From the NCBI RefSeq assembly GCF_016428755.1, contig NZ_JAELTI010000025.1, positions 1-58,716 on the forward strand: 58,716 nt of DNA, read 5' to 3'. A program made the position numbers and the translations under genes. Shown piece after piece: positions 17,123 to 27,612 of the stretch; the first letter of the stretch is position 1, and every line of letters begins with the position of its first letter. The DNA is from Allobosea sp. ASV33. Lineage in GTDB: Bacteria > Pseudomonadota > Alphaproteobacteria > Rhizobiales > Beijerinckiaceae. The notes below the pieces were generated by a model. It was given only the letters and a program-made list of their open reading frames with translations, was not told the DNA's origin and ran no database searches.

Positions 17123-18826
17123 ATGACACTCTACGGCTGGATCCAGATCCTCGTCTTCTGCGCGATCGTGCTCGCCTTGGTGAAGCCGCTCGGCGGCTAC
17201 ATGACCCGCGTCTTCAACGGCGAGCGCACTGTCCTCTCGCCCGCGCTCGCACCGATCGAGCGCGGGCTCTATGCGCTTGCCGGCACGCATGAGCGCGAAG
17301 AGCAGCACTGGAGCGGCTACGCCGTGGCGCTGCTGCTGTTCAACCTCGCCGGCCTGCTGCTGCTCTATGGGCTGCAGCGCTTCCAGGGCCTGCTGCCGCT
17401 GAACCCGGACGGCATGAGCACAGTCGCGCCCGATCTCGCCTTCAACACGGCGGTCAGCTTCGTCACCAACACCAACTGGCAGGGCTATGGGGGCGAAAGC
17501 ACCCTATCCTACCTGACGCAGATGCTCGGCCTGACCGTGCAGAACTTCGTCTCGGCCGCGACCGGCATCGCCATCGCGGTCGCGCTGATCCGCGGCTTCG
17601 CCCGCGCCTCGGCCAAATCGGTCGGCAGCTTCTGGGTCGATCTGACCCGCGCGACCCTCTACATCCTGCTGCCGCTCTGCATCCTGCTGACGCTGGCCTA
17701 TGTCGCGCTCGGCATGCCGCAGACGCTCGACGCCGCGGTCACCGCGACGACGCTCGAGGGCGCGCAGCAGACGATCGCGCGCGGCCCGGTCGCCTCGCAG
17801 GTCGCGATCAAGATGCTCGGCACCAATGGCGGCGGCTTCTTCAATGCCAATGCCGCCCATCCCTTCGAGAATCCCGACGCCATCTCGAACCTCATCCAGA
17901 TGGTCTCGATCTTCGCGATCGGTGCTGCCCTCACCAATGTCTTCGGCCGGATGGTCGGCAACGAGCGCCAGGGCTGGGCGATCCTCTCGGCCATGGGCGC
18001 CCTATTCATCGCCGGCATCGCCGTCTGCTACTGGGCGGAAGCATCGGGCAACCCGCTGGTCCAGGCGCTGGGGCTCCAGGGCGGCAACCTGGAGGGCAAG
18101 GAGATGCGCTTCGGCATCCCGCTCTCCGCCCTCTTCGCCGTCGTGACCACCGCCGCCTCCTGCGGCGCGGTCAACGCCATGCATGGCAGCTTCACCGCGC
18201 TCGGCGGCATGATCCCGCTCATCAACATGGAGCTCGGCGAGGTCATCGTCGGCGGCGTCGGCGCCGGCTTCTACGGCATCGTGCTCTTCGTCGTGCTGGC
18301 GATCTTCGTTGCCGGCCTGATGGTCGGCCGCACGCCGGAATATCTCGGCAAGAAGATCGAGGCCCGCGAGGTCAAGATGGCGATGCTCGCCATCCTCTGC
18401 CTGCCGGCCGGCATGCTGATCTTCACCGCGATCGCCGTGGTGCTGCCCGGCGCGGTCGCCTCCACCGGCAATAGCGGCCCGCATGGCTTCTCCGAGATCC
18501 TCTACGCCTATACCTCGGCGGCGGCGAACAACGGCTCGGCCTTTGCCAGCCTCTCGGCGAACACGCTCTGGTACAACACCACGCTCGGCATCACGATGCT
18601 GGTCGGCCGCTTCCTGGTCATCGTCCCGGCGCTCGCCATCGCCGGATCGCTCGCCGCGAAGAAATCCGTGCCCGCCTCGGCCGGCACCTTCCCGACCGAC
18701 GGCCCGCTCTTCGTCGGCCTGCTCGTCGGCGTCATCCTGATCGTCGGTGGCCTGACCTTCTTCCCGGCACTGGCCGTCGGCCCGATCGTCGAGCATCTCG
18801 CGATGCTCGCGAGCCAGAGCTTCTGA
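17123..18826 (+). CDS. kdpA: K+-transporting ATPase potassium-binding subunit KdpA
   Basis: The 567-residue, channel-like inner-membrane subunit selects K+ in the KdpFABC pump. Four selectivity-loop segments are visible in order: [51 protein letters not shown] and [14 protein letters not shown]. The N-terminus [26 protein letters not shown] is family-typical and the length agrees with characterised KdpA proteins. It is followed 10 bp later by a 57-codon ORF that separates it from kdpB. Confidence 0.98.
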   Translation: MTLYGWIQILVFCAIVLALVKPLGGYMTRVFNGERTVLSPALAPIERGLYALAGTHEREEQHWSGYAVALLLFNLAGLLLLYGLQRFQGLLPLNPDGMSTVAPDLAFNTAVSFVTNTNWQGYGGESTLSYLTQMLGLTVQNFVSAATGIAIAVALIRGFARASAKSVGSFWVDLTRATLYILLPLCILLTLAYVALGMPQTLDAAVTATTLEGAQQTIARGPVASQVAIKMLGTNGGGFFNANAAHPFENPDAISNLIQMVSIFAIGAALTNVFGRMVGNERQGWAILSAMGALFIAGIAVCYWAEASGNPLVQALGLQGGNLEGKEMRFGIPLSALFAVVTTAASCGAVNAMHGSFTALGGMIPLINMELGEVIVGGVGAGFYGIVLFVVLAIFVAGLMVGRTPEYLGKKIEAREVKMAMLAILCLPAGMLIFTAIAVVLPGAVASTGNSGPHGFSEILYAYTSAAANNGSAFASLSANTLWYNTTLGITMLVGRFLVIVPALAIAGSLAAKKSVPASAGTFPTDGPLFVGLLVGVILIVGGLTFFPALAVGPIVEHLAMLASQSF

Positions 18827-18836
18827 GGAGGCCACC

Positions 18837-19010
18837 ATGGCAAGCTGCCTGCGCCAAATGCGTCGTGACGCCGTCCACCGCGACGCGACCTCCCGGGAAC
18901 AGGACAGGGCGCCCCCGCGCCCTGCCACCCTCATCCTCGGCCTGACGGTCGCTCTGTTCCTCGTCCTGCTGCTCGTCCGCGCGCTCGCCGGCCTCGTCGC
19001 CGCTGCCTGA
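18837..19010 (+). CDS. 57-residue single-span membrane protein between kdpA and kdpB
   Basis: This small ORF has a strong GAGGAG ribosome-binding site overlapping the end of kdpA (18827-18832) and an ATG at 18837. Residues 1-30 are basic and polar (MASCLRQMRRDAVHRDATSR...). Residues 31-48 are strongly hydrophobic (TLILGLTVALFLVLLLVR), with a short ALAGLVAAA tail. The positive-inside rule predicts N-in. I do not recognise it. Standard kdp operons have kdpB directly after kdpA, so this may be an accessory subunit or a spacer peptide. kdpB follows after 33 bp with its own ribosome-binding site. Confidence 0.6.
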   Translation: MASCLRQMRRDAVHRDATSREQDRAPPRPATLILGLTVALFLVLLLVRALAGLVAAA

Positions 19011-19043
19011 GCCGGACCCAACACCACTCCGCTGGAGCCTCTT

Positions 19044-21089
19044 ATGAGCCAGTCCAAATCCGCGAGCCTGATCGACGCCCGGATCCTGCTGCCGGCCCTC
19101 GCCGACGCCTTCCGCAAGCTCGACCCGCGCAGCCTCGCCCGCAACCCGGTGATGTTCGTCGTCGCCGTGGTCTCGGCGCTTACCACCATCCTCTTCGTCA
19201 AGGACCTCGCCACCGGAGGCGCCAATCTCGGCTTCTCCTTCCAGATCGTGATCTGGCTCTGGTTCACCGTGCTCTTCGCCAATTTCGCCGAGGCGGTGGC
19301 AGAAGGGCGCGGCAAGGCCCAGGCCGACTCGCTGCGCAAGACGCGCTCCGAGACCGAGGCCAAGCTGCTCTCGAGCGATGATCGCAGCCAGTTCCGGCTG
19401 GTGCCGGGCACCTCGCTCAAGGTCGGCGACGTCGTACTGGTCGAAGCCGGCGACATCATCCCCTCGGACGGCGAAGTCATCGAGGGCGTCGCCTCGGTCA
19501 ACGAGGCCGCGATCACCGGCGAATCCGCTCCCGTCATCCGTGAATCCGGCGGCGACCGCTCTGCCGTGACCGGCGGTACGCAGGTGCTTTCCGACTGGAT
19601 CCGCGTGCGCATCACCGCCGCGGCGGGCTCGACCTTCATCGACCGCATGATCGCGCTGGTCGAGGGCGCCGAGCGCCAGAAGACGCCGAACGAGATCGCG
19701 CTCAACATCCTGCTCGCGGGCATGACGCTGATCTTCGTGCTCGCCACCGTGACGATCCCGAGCTTCGCCACCTATGCCGGCGGCTATATCCCGGTCGTCG
19801 TGCTGGTCGCGCTGTTCGTCACGCTGATCCCGACCACGATCGGTGCCTTGCTCTCGGCCATCGGCATCGCCGGCATGGATCGGCTGGTGCGCTTCAACGT
19901 GCTCGCCATGTCCGGCCGCGCCGTCGAGGCAGCCGGCGACGTCGACACGCTGCTGCTCGACAAGACCGGCACGATCACGCTCGGCAACCGCCAGGCGACC
20001 GAGTTCCGCCCGGTGCGTGGCGTCAGCGAGCAGGAACTGGCCGATGCGGCGCAGGTCGCCTCGCTCGCCGACGAAACGCCGGAAGGCCGCTCGATCGTCG
20101 TGCTCGCCAAGGAGAAATACGCCATCCGCGCCCGCGACATGGGCGCGCTGCACGCGACCTTCGTGCCCTTCACCGCGCAGAGCCGGATGAGCGGCGTCGA
20201 TCTCGAGGGATCGCAGATCCGCAAGGGCGCGGTCGATGCCGTCCTGAACTATGTCGAGGGCGCCGGCACCGAGGCCGTGCGCGAGACCCAGGCCATCGCC
20301 GCCGAGATCGCCAAGGCCGGCGGCACGCCGCTCGCAGTCGCCCGCGACGGCCGCCTGCTCGGCGTCATCCACCTCAAGGACATCGTCAAGGGCGGCATCC
20401 GCGAGCGCTTCACGGAGCTGCGCCGCATGGGCATCCGCACGGTGATGATCACCGGCGACAACCCGATGACCGCCGCCGCCATCGCGGCCGAGGCCGGCGT
20501 CGACGATTTCCTCGCCCAGGCCACGCCCGAGAACAAGCTCGCCCTGATCCGCGAGGAACAGGCCAAGGGCAAGCTCGTCGCCATGTGCGGCGACGGCACC
20601 AACGATGCCCCCGCTCTCGCGCAGGCCGATGTCGGCGTCGCCATGAACACCGGCACGGTCGCCGCACGCGAGGCCGGCAACATGGTCGATCTCGATAGCG
20701 ATCCGACCAAGCTCATCGAGATCGTCGAGATCGGCAAGCAGCTCCTGATGACGCGCGGCGCGCTGACGACCTTCTCGATCGCCAACGACGTCGCCAAGTA
20801 TTTCGCCATCATCCCGGCGATGTTCCTGGCCTTCTATCCGCAGCTCGGCGCGCTCAACATCATGGGCCTGCAGACGCCGCAGAGCGCCATTCTCTCCGCG
20901 ATCATCTTCAACGCGCTGATCATCGTCGCGCTGATCCCGCTCGCGCTGAAGGGCGTGAAGTACCGCGCGGTGGGCGCCGGCGCCCTGCTCAGCCGCAACC
21001 TGCTCGTCTACGGGCTCGGCGGCATCATCGTCCCCTTCATCGGCATCAAGGCCATCGACATGGCCATCACCGCCATCGGCCTCGTCTAA
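19044..21089 (+). CDS. kdpB: K+-transporting P-type ATPase catalytic subunit KdpB
   Basis: The 681-residue P-type ATPase energises K+ uptake through KdpA. The phosphorylation site is Asp306 in [13 protein letters not shown]. The actuator-domain motif is ITGESAPV, whose Ser is the inhibitory phosphorylation site in Escherichia coli KdpB. The hinge motif [19 protein letters not shown] and the nucleotide-domain segments are intact. Length equals the family norm within one residue, with no frameshift. kdpC starts 12 bp after the stop. Confidence 0.98.
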   Translation: MSQSKSASLIDARILLPALADAFRKLDPRSLARNPVMFVVAVVSALTTILFVKDLATGGANLGFSFQIVIWLWFTVLFANFAEAVAEGRGKAQADSLRKTRSETEAKLLSSDDRSQFRLVPGTSLKVGDVVLVEAGDIIPSDGEVIEGVASVNEAAITGESAPVIRESGGDRSAVTGGTQVLSDWIRVRITAAAGSTFIDRMIALVEGAERQKTPNEIALNILLAGMTLIFVLATVTIPSFATYAGGYIPVVVLVALFVTLIPTTIGALLSAIGIAGMDRLVRFNVLAMSGRAVEAAGDVDTLLLDKTGTITLGNRQATEFRPVRGVSEQELADAAQVASLADETPEGRSIVVLAKEKYAIRARDMGALHATFVPFTAQSRMSGVDLEGSQIRKGAVDAVLNYVEGAGTEAVRETQAIAAEIAKAGGTPLAVARDGRLLGVIHLKDIVKGGIRERFTELRRMGIRTVMITGDNPMTAAAIAAEAGVDDFLAQATPENKLALIREEQAKGKLVAMCGDGTNDAPALAQADVGVAMNTGTVAAREAGNMVDLDSDPTKLIEIVEIGKQLLMTRGALTTFSIANDVAKYFAIIPAMFLAFYPQLGALNIMGLQTPQSAILSAIIFNALIIVALIPLALKGVKYRAVGAGALLSRNLLVYGLGGIIVPFIGIKAIDMAITAIGLV

Positions 21090-21101
21090 GGAGCCGCAGC
21101 C

Positions 21102-21707
21102 ATGCTCAAGCAGATCCGCCCCGCCCTCGTGATGATCGTGGCGCTCTCGGCCATCACCGGCCTCGCCTACCCTCTCGCGATGACCGGCATCGCCCAGGCC
21201 GTCTTCCCGCGCCAGGCCAATGGCAGCCTGATCGAGAAGGACGGCAAGATCATCGGCTCCAGCCTGATCGGCCAGAACTTCACGGGCGAACGCTATTTCC
21301 ACGGCCGCCCCTCGGCGACCTCAGGCACCGACCCGAACGACAGCACGAAGACCGTCGACGCGCCCTACAATGCCGCCAATTCCGGCGGCTCCAATCTCGG
21401 CCCGACCAATCAGAAGCTGATCGAGCGCATCAAGGCCGAAACCGAGAAGCTCAAGGCCGAGAACCCGGATGCGCCGGTGCCGATGGAACTGGTGACCACT
21501 TCCGGCAGCGGGCTCGACCCGCATATCTCGCCCGAGGCCGCCTATTTCCAGATCGCCCGCGTCGCCAAGGCCCGCAATGCCGACCCTGCGACGCTCAAGG
21601 CATTGGTCGATACCCTCGTCGAGAAGCGCAAGCTCGGCTTCATCGGCGAGCCCGTCGTCAACGTGCTCGCGCTGAACCTTGCTCTCGACGGCGCCGTCCA
21701 GCGCTGA
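21102..21707 (+). CDS. kdpC: K+-transporting ATPase subunit KdpC
   Basis: The 201-residue protein has a single N-terminal membrane anchor ([26 protein letters not shown]) and a periplasmic domain. The hallmark segments [27 protein letters not shown] and [24 protein letters not shown] are all present. KdpC assembles with KdpA and KdpB and is needed for pump activity. Its position directly after kdpB is standard. Confidence 0.97.
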   Translation: MLKQIRPALVMIVALSAITGLAYPLAMTGIAQAVFPRQANGSLIEKDGKIIGSSLIGQNFTGERYFHGRPSATSGTDPNDSTKTVDAPYNAANSGGSNLGPTNQKLIERIKAETEKLKAENPDAPVPMELVTTSGSGLDPHISPEAAYFQIARVAKARNADPATLKALVDTLVEKRKLGFIGEPVVNVLALNLALDGAVQR

Positions 21708-21758
21708 CACAAAGACCCCGGCGGCGCATGAGGCGCCGCCGCTTTCCCTGCGGACCGC

Positions 21759-24467
21759 ATGACCATCGCCGACAGCCATCGCGAGACGAGAGGCAGGCCC
21801 TCCCCGGAGGCGCTGCTGGCCAGCGCCCAGCGCGAGGGCCGCGGTCGCCTGAAGATCTTCCTCGGCGCGGCGCCGGGCGTCGGCAAGACCTACGAGATGC
21901 TGACCTCCGGACGCGCGCGCCGGGCGGAAGGGATCGATGTCGTGATCGGCGTCGTCGAGACCCATGGCCGCAGCGAGACGCAGGCGCTGGTCGACGGCTT
22001 CGAGATCGTCCCGCGCCGGCTCGTCGACTACAAGGGCCGCGCGCTCGACGAGATGGACCTGGACGCGATCCTGGCGCGCCGGCCGGCCCTCGTCCTCGTC
22101 GACGAGCTCGCCCACACCAACGCCCCCGGCAGCCGCCATCCCAAGCGCTATCTCGATGTCGAGGAGCTGCTGTCGCGCGGCATCGACGTCTACACCACGC
22201 TCAACATCCAGCATGTCGAGAGCCTGAACGACGTCGTCGCCCAGATCACCCGCATCCGCGTGCGCGAGACCGTCCCGGACTCGATCGTCGACCGCGCCGA
22301 CGACATCGAGATCATCGACCTGACGCCGGCCGACCTGATCAAGCGCCTCGACGAGGGCAAGGTCTATCTCGGCAAGACCGCCAAGCGCGCCGTCGCGAAC
22401 TATTTCTCGCCCGGCAACCTGACCGCGCTGCGCGAGCTCGCCCTGCGTCGCACCGCCCAGCGGGTCGACGACCAGCTTCTCTGCCATATGCAGGAACACG
22501 CGATCTCCGGCCCCTGGGCGGCGGGCGAGCGCATCCTGGTCTGCATCGACGACAGCGTCGGGGCGCCCACCCTGATCCGCCATGCCAAGCGGCAGGCCGA
22601 CCGCCTGCGTGCGCCCTGGAGCGCGCTCTATGTCGAGACGCCGCAGGCAGCGGCGCTGTCGGAGGAGGCCAAGACGCGTATCGCCAATGCGCTGAGGCTC
22701 GCAGCCCAGCTCGGCGGCGAGGCCGTCACCCTGCCCGGCCAGGACGTCGCCGGCGAAATCCTCAGGCACGCCACGGCCGGCAACGTCACCCAGATCATCG
22801 TCGGCAAGCCGGCCAAGCCGCGCTGGCGGGAATGGCTGAGCCCTTCCGTCTCGCATGAGCTGATCAACCGGGCCGGCGATATCGGCGTCCATGTCGTCGC
22901 CTTGCGGGAGCAGGCGGCGGACAAGGCGGGCGCGATCTCGACCATAGGGCGGCCCGGGTTTTCGCCCCGGCCCTATCTGGCGGCGCTGGCCTATGTCGCC
23001 GTCGCGCTCGGCGCAGCCGAATTGCTTAGCCAGATCATGGATCTGCGCAATATCGCGCTGGTTTTCCTCACCGCCGTCCTTGCGTCGGCCGTTACGGCGG
23101 GTCTCTGGCCCGCGCTCTTCGCCTCGCTGCTGAGCGCGCTCGCGCTGAATTTCTTCTTCATCGCGCCGCTCTACACGCTGACGATCAGCGATCCCGAGAA
23201 CGTCGTCGCGCTCGGCTTCTTCCTGCTCGTCGCGCTGATCGCCTCGAACCTGACGGCTCGTGTACAACGGCAAGCCAATGCCGCCCGCCAGCGCGCCCGC
23301 ACCACCGAGGACCTCTATCTGTTCTCGAAGAAGCTCGCCGGCACCGGGACGCTCGACGACGTGCTCTGGGCCAGCGCCTTCCAGATCGCCTCGATGCTGC
23401 GCGTCCGCGTCGTCATCCTGATGCCGGACGACGGCACGCTTTCGGTCCGCGCCGGCTATCCGCCCGACGACACCTTGGTCGATGCCGATATCGCCGCCGC
23501 CCGCTGGGCCTGGGAGCATGACCGCCCGGCTGGGCGCGGCGCCGACACCTTGCCCGGCGCCAAGCGACTTTACCTGCCCCTGCGCACCGGCCGCACCGCG
23601 ATCGGCGTCATCGGCCTCGACGACGACAAGGAAGGCCCGCTATTGACGCCGGAGCAGCAACGCCTGCTCGATGCGCTGGCCGACCAGGCCGCGGTCGCCA
23701 TCGAGCGCATCCAGCTCGTCGCCGATGTCGACCGGGCCAAGCTCGCGGCCGAGGCCGACCGCCTGCGCTCGGCCCTCCTCACCTCGATCTCGCATGACCT
23801 CAAGACGCCATTGGCCTCGATCCTGGGCGCGGCCGGCACCTTGCGCGACTATCGCCAGGCCCTGCCGGAAGAGGACTACACCGCCCTGCTCGCGACCGTG
23901 ATCGACGAATCCGAACGGCTCAACCGCTTCATCGCCAATCTCCTCGACATGACCCGGATCGAATCCGGCGCGATGGAGCCCAATGCCGCTTTGGTCGATG
24001 TCGCCGATGTCGTCGGCAGCGCGTTGCGTCGCGCCAACAAGATCACCGCCGGCCACAGCGTCGAGACCGCCTTGCCCGACGACCTGCCGATGCTCCGGCT
24101 CGATCCCGTGCTGTTCGAACAGGTGCTGTTCAACCTGCTCGACAATGCCGCGAAATACGCCCCTGCCGGCAGCGCCATCGCCATCCGCGCCCGGCAGGAC
24201 GGCCGCGAGGTCCTGGTGACGGTGACCGACGAAGGTCCCGGCCTGCCGCCCGCCGATCTCGAACGCGTCTTCGACAGCTTCTACCGTGTCCGCAAGGGCG
24301 ACCAGGTCCGTGCCGGAACCGGGCTCGGCCTCGCCATCTGCCGCGGCTTCGTCGAGGCGATGGGCGGCACGATCACGGCGGCCAACCGGACGGACCGCAG
24401 CGGCGCCGTCTTCACCATCCGCCTGCCGGCCGAGGCCCAGCCCAAACCATTGGAACCGCAGACATGA
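21759..24467 (+). CDS. kdpD: Sensor histidine kinase KdpD
   Basis: The 902-residue full-length sensor has these parts in order: KdpD N-domain with Walker [10 protein letters not shown] (36-44) and Walker B-like LVLVDELAH; a universal-stress-protein domain starting about [11 protein letters not shown]; four membrane segments (about 405-500); a GAF-like region; HisKA with the phospho-acceptor His679 in [13 protein letters not shown]; and an HATPase domain with [19 protein letters not shown] and GTGLGLAIC. It responds to K+ limitation and ionic stress. The USP domain is a docking place for regulators. EIIA-Ntr binds KdpD in E. coli, which gives the downstream gene special interest. Confidence 0.97.
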   Translation: MTIADSHRETRGRPSPEALLASAQREGRGRLKIFLGAAPGVGKTYEMLTSGRARRAEGIDVVIGVVETHGRSETQALVDGFEIVPRRLVDYKGRALDEMDLDAILARRPALVLVDELAHTNAPGSRHPKRYLDVEELLSRGIDVYTTLNIQHVESLNDVVAQITRIRVRETVPDSIVDRADDIEIIDLTPADLIKRLDEGKVYLGKTAKRAVANYFSPGNLTALRELALRRTAQRVDDQLLCHMQEHAISGPWAAGERILVCIDDSVGAPTLIRHAKRQADRLRAPWSALYVETPQAAALSEEAKTRIANALRLAAQLGGEAVTLPGQDVAGEILRHATAGNVTQIIVGKPAKPRWREWLSPSVSHELINRAGDIGVHVVALREQAADKAGAISTIGRPGFSPRPYLAALAYVAVALGAAELLSQIMDLRNIALVFLTAVLASAVTAGLWPALFASLLSALALNFFFIAPLYTLTISDPENVVALGFFLLVALIASNLTARVQRQANAARQRARTTEDLYLFSKKLAGTGTLDDVLWASAFQIASMLRVRVVILMPDDGTLSVRAGYPPDDTLVDADIAAARWAWEHDRPAGRGADTLPGAKRLYLPLRTGRTAIGVIGLDDDKEGPLLTPEQQRLLDALADQAAVAIERIQLVADVDRAKLAAEADRLRSALLTSISHDLKTPLASILGAAGTLRDYRQALPEEDYTALLATVIDESERLNRFIANLLDMTRIESGAMEPNAALVDVADVVGSALRRANKITAGHSVETALPDDLPMLRLDPVLFEQVLFNLLDNAAKYAPAGSAIAIRARQDGREVLVTVTDEGPGLPPADLERVFDSFYRVRKGDQVRAGTGLGLAICRGFVEAMGGTITAANRTDRSGAVFTIRLPAEAQPKPLEPQT

Positions 24468-25156
24468 CGGCAACGGACATCAAGGTGCTGGTCGTGGACG
24501 ACGAGCCGGCGATCCGTCGCCTGCTGCGCGTCGGCCTCTCGACCGAGGGCTATGCCATCCGCGAGGCGGCCACCGCCCGCGAGGCGGTCGAGCGCATCGC
24601 CGAGGAACTGCCCGACCTCGTCATCCTCGATCTCGGCCTGCCCGATATGTCCGGTCAGGAATTGCTCCAGAAATGGCGCGCGGAGGCGTTGGTCCTGCCC
24701 ATCGTCATCCTGTCGAGCCGAACCGACGAAGCCGGCATCGTCGACGCCCTCGAGAACGGCGCCGACGACTACGTCACGAAGCCCTTCGGCATGAAGGAGC
24801 TGGCAGCGCGGCTGCGCGTCGCCTTGCGCCACAAGCTCCAGCAGCAGGGCGAGAAGCCGATCTTCCAGACCGGCGAGCTCTCGGTCGACCTCGTCAAGCG
24901 CATCGTCCGGCTGGGCGAGCAGGAGGTGAAGCTCTCGCCCAAGGAATACGACATCCTGCGCATCCTCGTGCAGCATGCCGGCAAGGTGCTGACCCACCAG
25001 TATCTAATGAAGCAGGTCTGGGGCGCCTCGGCTGACGTCCAGTACCTGCGCGTCTATGTCCGGCAGCTCCGCCAGAAGATCGAGCGCATCCCCGACCAGC
25101 CGCAATACATCACCACCGAGACCGGCGTCGGTTATCGCCTCCGCGAAGCCGAGTGA
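24464..25156 (+). CDS. kdpE: Response regulator KdpE
   Basis: The 230-residue OmpR-type regulator overlaps the kdpD stop by ATGA, so kinase and regulator are coupled. The receiver domain has VDDEP at the N-terminus, phospho-acceptor Asp56 in VILDLGLPD and Lys in VTKPFG. The winged-helix domain contains [31 protein letters not shown] and ends [13 protein letters not shown]. Expected target is the kdp promoter, where the tandem AATTCCTAT repeat is a candidate site. Confidence 0.97.
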   Translation: MTATDIKVLVVDDEPAIRRLLRVGLSTEGYAIREAATAREAVERIAEELPDLVILDLGLPDMSGQELLQKWRAEALVLPIVILSSRTDEAGIVDALENGADDYVTKPFGMKELAARLRVALRHKLQQQGEKPIFQTGELSVDLVKRIVRLGEQEVKLSPKEYDILRILVQHAGKVLTHQYLMKQVWGASADVQYLRVYVRQLRQKIERIPDQPQYITTETGVGYRLREAE

Positions 25157-25183
25157 GCTCCGCCCCACGGCACAAACTGACCC

Positions 25184-25630
25184 ATGATCCCATCCGACAT
25201 CATCCGCCCGCGCTCGATCGTCAGACTCTCGGCCGCGACCAAGACGGCCCTGTTCCGCGCCCTGGCGAAGAAGGCGGCGGAGCAGGTCGCCTTGCCCGAA
25301 ACCACGATCCTCGATGCGCTGACCCGGCGCGAGGCACTGGGCTCGACGGGTGTCGGCGGCGGGCTGGCGATGCCGCATGCGCCGGTCGAGGGTCTCGCCG
25401 AGCCCTTCGGCCTGCTGGCACGGTTGGAGAAGCCCGTCGCCTATGAGGCGATCGACGGCGCGCCGGTCGATCTCGTCTGCCTCGTGCTAACGCCCGTGAA
25501 CGGCGGCAAGGGCCGCATCGACGCGCTGGCCTGCATCGCCAAGCGCCTGCGCCCGGCCGAGATCCGCGAGCGCATCCGCAACGCTGCGGGCGGCGAGGAC
25601 ATCTACGCGCTGCTACTCGAAGAGAGCTGA
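25184..25630 (+). CDS. PTS EIIA-Ntr (PtsN-like) regulatory phosphocarrier linked to kdp
   Basis: The 148-residue protein matches the EIIA mannitol/fructose/Ntr fold. The phospho-acceptor is His65 in VGGGLAMPHAPVEG, matching the GxGxAIPH motif of PtsN, after SRREALGSTG-like TRREALGSTG. The family usually partners NPr and EI-Ntr and controls K+ homeostasis by binding KdpD and TrkA in E. coli. Here it is placed 27 bp behind kdpE on the same strand, probably the last gene of the kdp transcript. It is likely a dedicated paralogue rather than the rpoN-linked ptsN, which is not in the window. Its last 28 bp overlap the convergent LysR gene end. Confidence 0.88.
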   Translation: MIPSDIIRPRSIVRLSAATKTALFRALAKKAAEQVALPETTILDALTRREALGSTGVGGGLAMPHAPVEGLAEPFGLLARLEKPVAYEAIDGAPVDLVCLVLTPVNGGKGRIDALACIAKRLRPAEIRERIRNAAGGEDIYALLLEES

Positions 25631-26616
25631 TCGGCCCTCTGCAGGCTCGGCGCCGGCATCGCCGGCAGGAGCGACGGCTTGCAGCCGGCCGGGAAGCCGG
25701 CGCCGCGCGACAGGACGAACTCGTCCCGCGCGAACAGCTCCGCCAGCCAGTCGACGAAGACGCGCACCTTGTTGCTGAGATGGCGGTTCGGCGGATAGAC
25801 GATGTGCAGCGGCTTCGGCGCCGCGCACCAGTCCAGCAAGAGCGGCACCAGCCGCCCATCCGCGATCGGCACGCGGGCCATGAAGGTCGGCAATTGCATG
25901 ATGCCGTGGCTGGCGAGCCCGGCCGCGAGATAGCCCATGCCGTCATTGAGCGCGATCGTGTAGCGCCCGCTGACTTCGATCGTCTCCGTGCGGTTCTGGT
26001 AGACCATTGGGAGCACCCGCCCGCCGAGCGCAGGCCGATAGGCGACGATCTGGTGCCCGTTCTCGATATCGCGCGGATGCACCGGCGTGCCGAAGCGCGC
26101 GAGATAGTCCGGCGTCGCGCAGGTGATCAGCTGCATCTCGCCGATCCGCCGTGCGATCAGGCTCTGGTCAACGATCTCGCCCGCCCGAACCGCGCAATCG
26201 AGGTTCTCGCCGATCAGGTCGGCCGGGCGGTCGCTCAGGCCGAGGTCGAGCTGGATATCAGGATAGCGCGCGTGGAACTCGTGCAGAGCCGGGATGATCA
26301 CCGAGACCGCGAGCGACGAGCTGCAATCGACACGCAGCCGTCCGCTCGGCCGCGCCTGCGCCAGCGTGAGGCTCGCATCGAGTTCCGAGAGTTCGTCGAG
26401 CAGGCGCAGCGCCCGCTCGTAATAGGCCGCGCCGTCCATGGTCACGGTCACGCGCCGCGTTGTCCGGTTCAGCAGCTTGGCGCGCAGATGCCCCTCCAGT
26501 TGCTGGATCAGCTTGGTGACGGTCGGCTTCGGCATGTCCAGGAGATCGGCGGCGCGCGTGAAGGTCCCGGTCTCGACGACCCGCACGAAGGCCCGCATCG
26601 CGGCAAGCTGGTCCAT
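25603..26616 (-). CDS. LysR family transcriptional regulator (efflux locus)
   Basis: From the ATG at 26616 (MDQLAAMRAFVRVVETGTFTRAADLLDMPKPTVTKLIQQLE) it encodes 337 residues. An in-frame ATG at 26637 would add seven residues. The HTH and effector domains are complete. The C-terminal tail (about 310-337) is longer than usual and Ser-rich, and it runs into the 3' end of the EIIA-Ntr gene by 28 bp in convergent orientation. It is divergent from the hydrolase-like gene and RND pump genes, which it probably controls. Confidence 0.9.
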   Translation of the reverse strand: MDQLAAMRAFVRVVETGTFTRAADLLDMPKPTVTKLIQQLEGHLRAKLLNRTTRRVTVTMDGAAYYERALRLLDELSELDASLTLAQARPSGRLRVDCSSSLAVSVIIPALHEFHARYPDIQLDLGLSDRPADLIGENLDCAVRAGEIVDQSLIARRIGEMQLITCATPDYLARFGTPVHPRDIENGHQIVAYRPALGGRVLPMVYQNRTETIEVSGRYTIALNDGMGYLAAGLASHGIMQLPTFMARVPIADGRLVPLLLDWCAAPKPLHIVYPPNRHLSNKVRVFVDWLAELFARDEFVLSRGAGFPAGCKPSLLPAMPAPSLQRADQLSSSSSA

Positions 26617-26724
26617 ATGCCCTCGGATTGTTTCCATACGTGAACAATGAATGAGCGGATAGCGTATTTATTCCAGAATGCCGATTCACTATCTCGTGGT
26701 GCACCGCAACAGCGAGGGTGCGCC

Positions 26725-27561
26725 ATGCCCGCGATCGCCGCGCAGAAACTGCAACCAGTCCTCTCCGTCTTCTGGCGGGAGGAAACCTTGAGCGCCCGTG
26801 GAGAGAGCTTCACAGGCCGGCTCTACGTTCCCGCCGAGGTTCCGGACAATGCCGGGCTCGTGCTGCACCTGCATGGCGGCCACTTCAACAGCGGCTCGCC
26901 GGCCGAGGGGCAGGCCGTCGCCACGGCCCTGACCGAAGCCGGCGCGGTCGTGTTCTCGCTCTCCTACCCGCTCGCACCGGTCCAGCGTTTCCCCGAGACG
27001 CTGGAGCGCATTTATGCAGCGCTTGAGGCGCTCGCCAGGGGGCGCAATCGCTGGGCGACGCGCGGCGCACCGCTCTACATTGCCGGCGAGGAAGCCGGCG
27101 GCAACCTCGCCGCGGCGCTGGCCATGATGGCGCGCGATCGCGGCGGCCCGGCGCTCGCCGGCCAGATCCTGTTCTCGCCGATGCTCGATGCTTGCCTCGG
27201 CACCGCCTCGCTGCGTGACGTGCAGGCGGGCCCGGTCGGTTGCCGCTGGGCCGATGGCTGGGCCGATTATCTCGGCACGCCCGAGCGCGCGGCCCATCCC
27301 TACGCCGCCCCGCTCCAGGCGACGCGCCTCGCCGGCCTGCCGCCGGCCCTTCTCATCAGCGGGCAGGACGACCCGATGCGCGACGAAGCCGCGCAATACG
27401 CTGATCGCCTCGGCCAGGCCGACATCGCCGTCCGCCATGTCGAGTTCAGCGCGCCGACGCGCTGGCCGCAGGCCTATGCGGACGCGGCCGAGGAAGGCTC
27501 CTGTCTCTGCAAGAGCTGCGGCGAGATCGCCGCCTTCTACGAACGGACCGCGCCCTCCTAG
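26725..27561 (+). CDS. Alpha/beta-hydrolase-fold protein lacking the catalytic serine
   Basis: The protein has 278 residues from the ATG at 26725, preceded by GAGGG. The HSL-type oxyanion motif HLHGGHF (about 48-54) and YPLAP are present. The nucleophile elbow, normally G-D-S-A-G-G, reads GEEAGGNLAAAL (121-132), with Glu123 where serine should be. An Asp-containing GQDDPMRDEA remains. No clear catalytic His follows, and the C-terminus is Cys-rich (GSCLCKSCG). This suggests a non-hydrolytic binding or regulatory protein. It is the first gene between a LysR regulator and an RND pump, so a ligand-handling role in efflux is possible. Confidence 0.8.
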   Translation: MPAIAAQKLQPVLSVFWREETLSARGESFTGRLYVPAEVPDNAGLVLHLHGGHFNSGSPAEGQAVATALTEAGAVVFSLSYPLAPVQRFPETLERIYAALEALARGRNRWATRGAPLYIAGEEAGGNLAAALAMMARDRGGPALAGQILFSPMLDACLGTASLRDVQAGPVGCRWADGWADYLGTPERAAHPYAAPLQATRLAGLPPALLISGQDDPMRDEAAQYADRLGQADIAVRHVEFSAPTRWPQAYADAAEEGSCLCKSCGEIAAFYERTAPS

Positions 27562-27612
27562 CGCTCCCCTCTTTCGAACATTTCGCAGCATTTTCAAGCA
27601 AGGACCGACCCC

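Noticed and set aside
18732..21302. An 856-codon open frame on the minus strand opposite kdpB and kdpC
   Set aside because: It is a mirror of real coding DNA with GC-rich third positions. The translation is rich in Asp, Arg, Gly and His repeats with no domain, and kdpB and kdpC on the other strand are certain.
21321..23519. A 732-codon minus-strand frame opposite kdpC/kdpD
   Set aside because: Same shadow effect. The kdpC and kdpD motifs on the plus strand leave no room for doubt.
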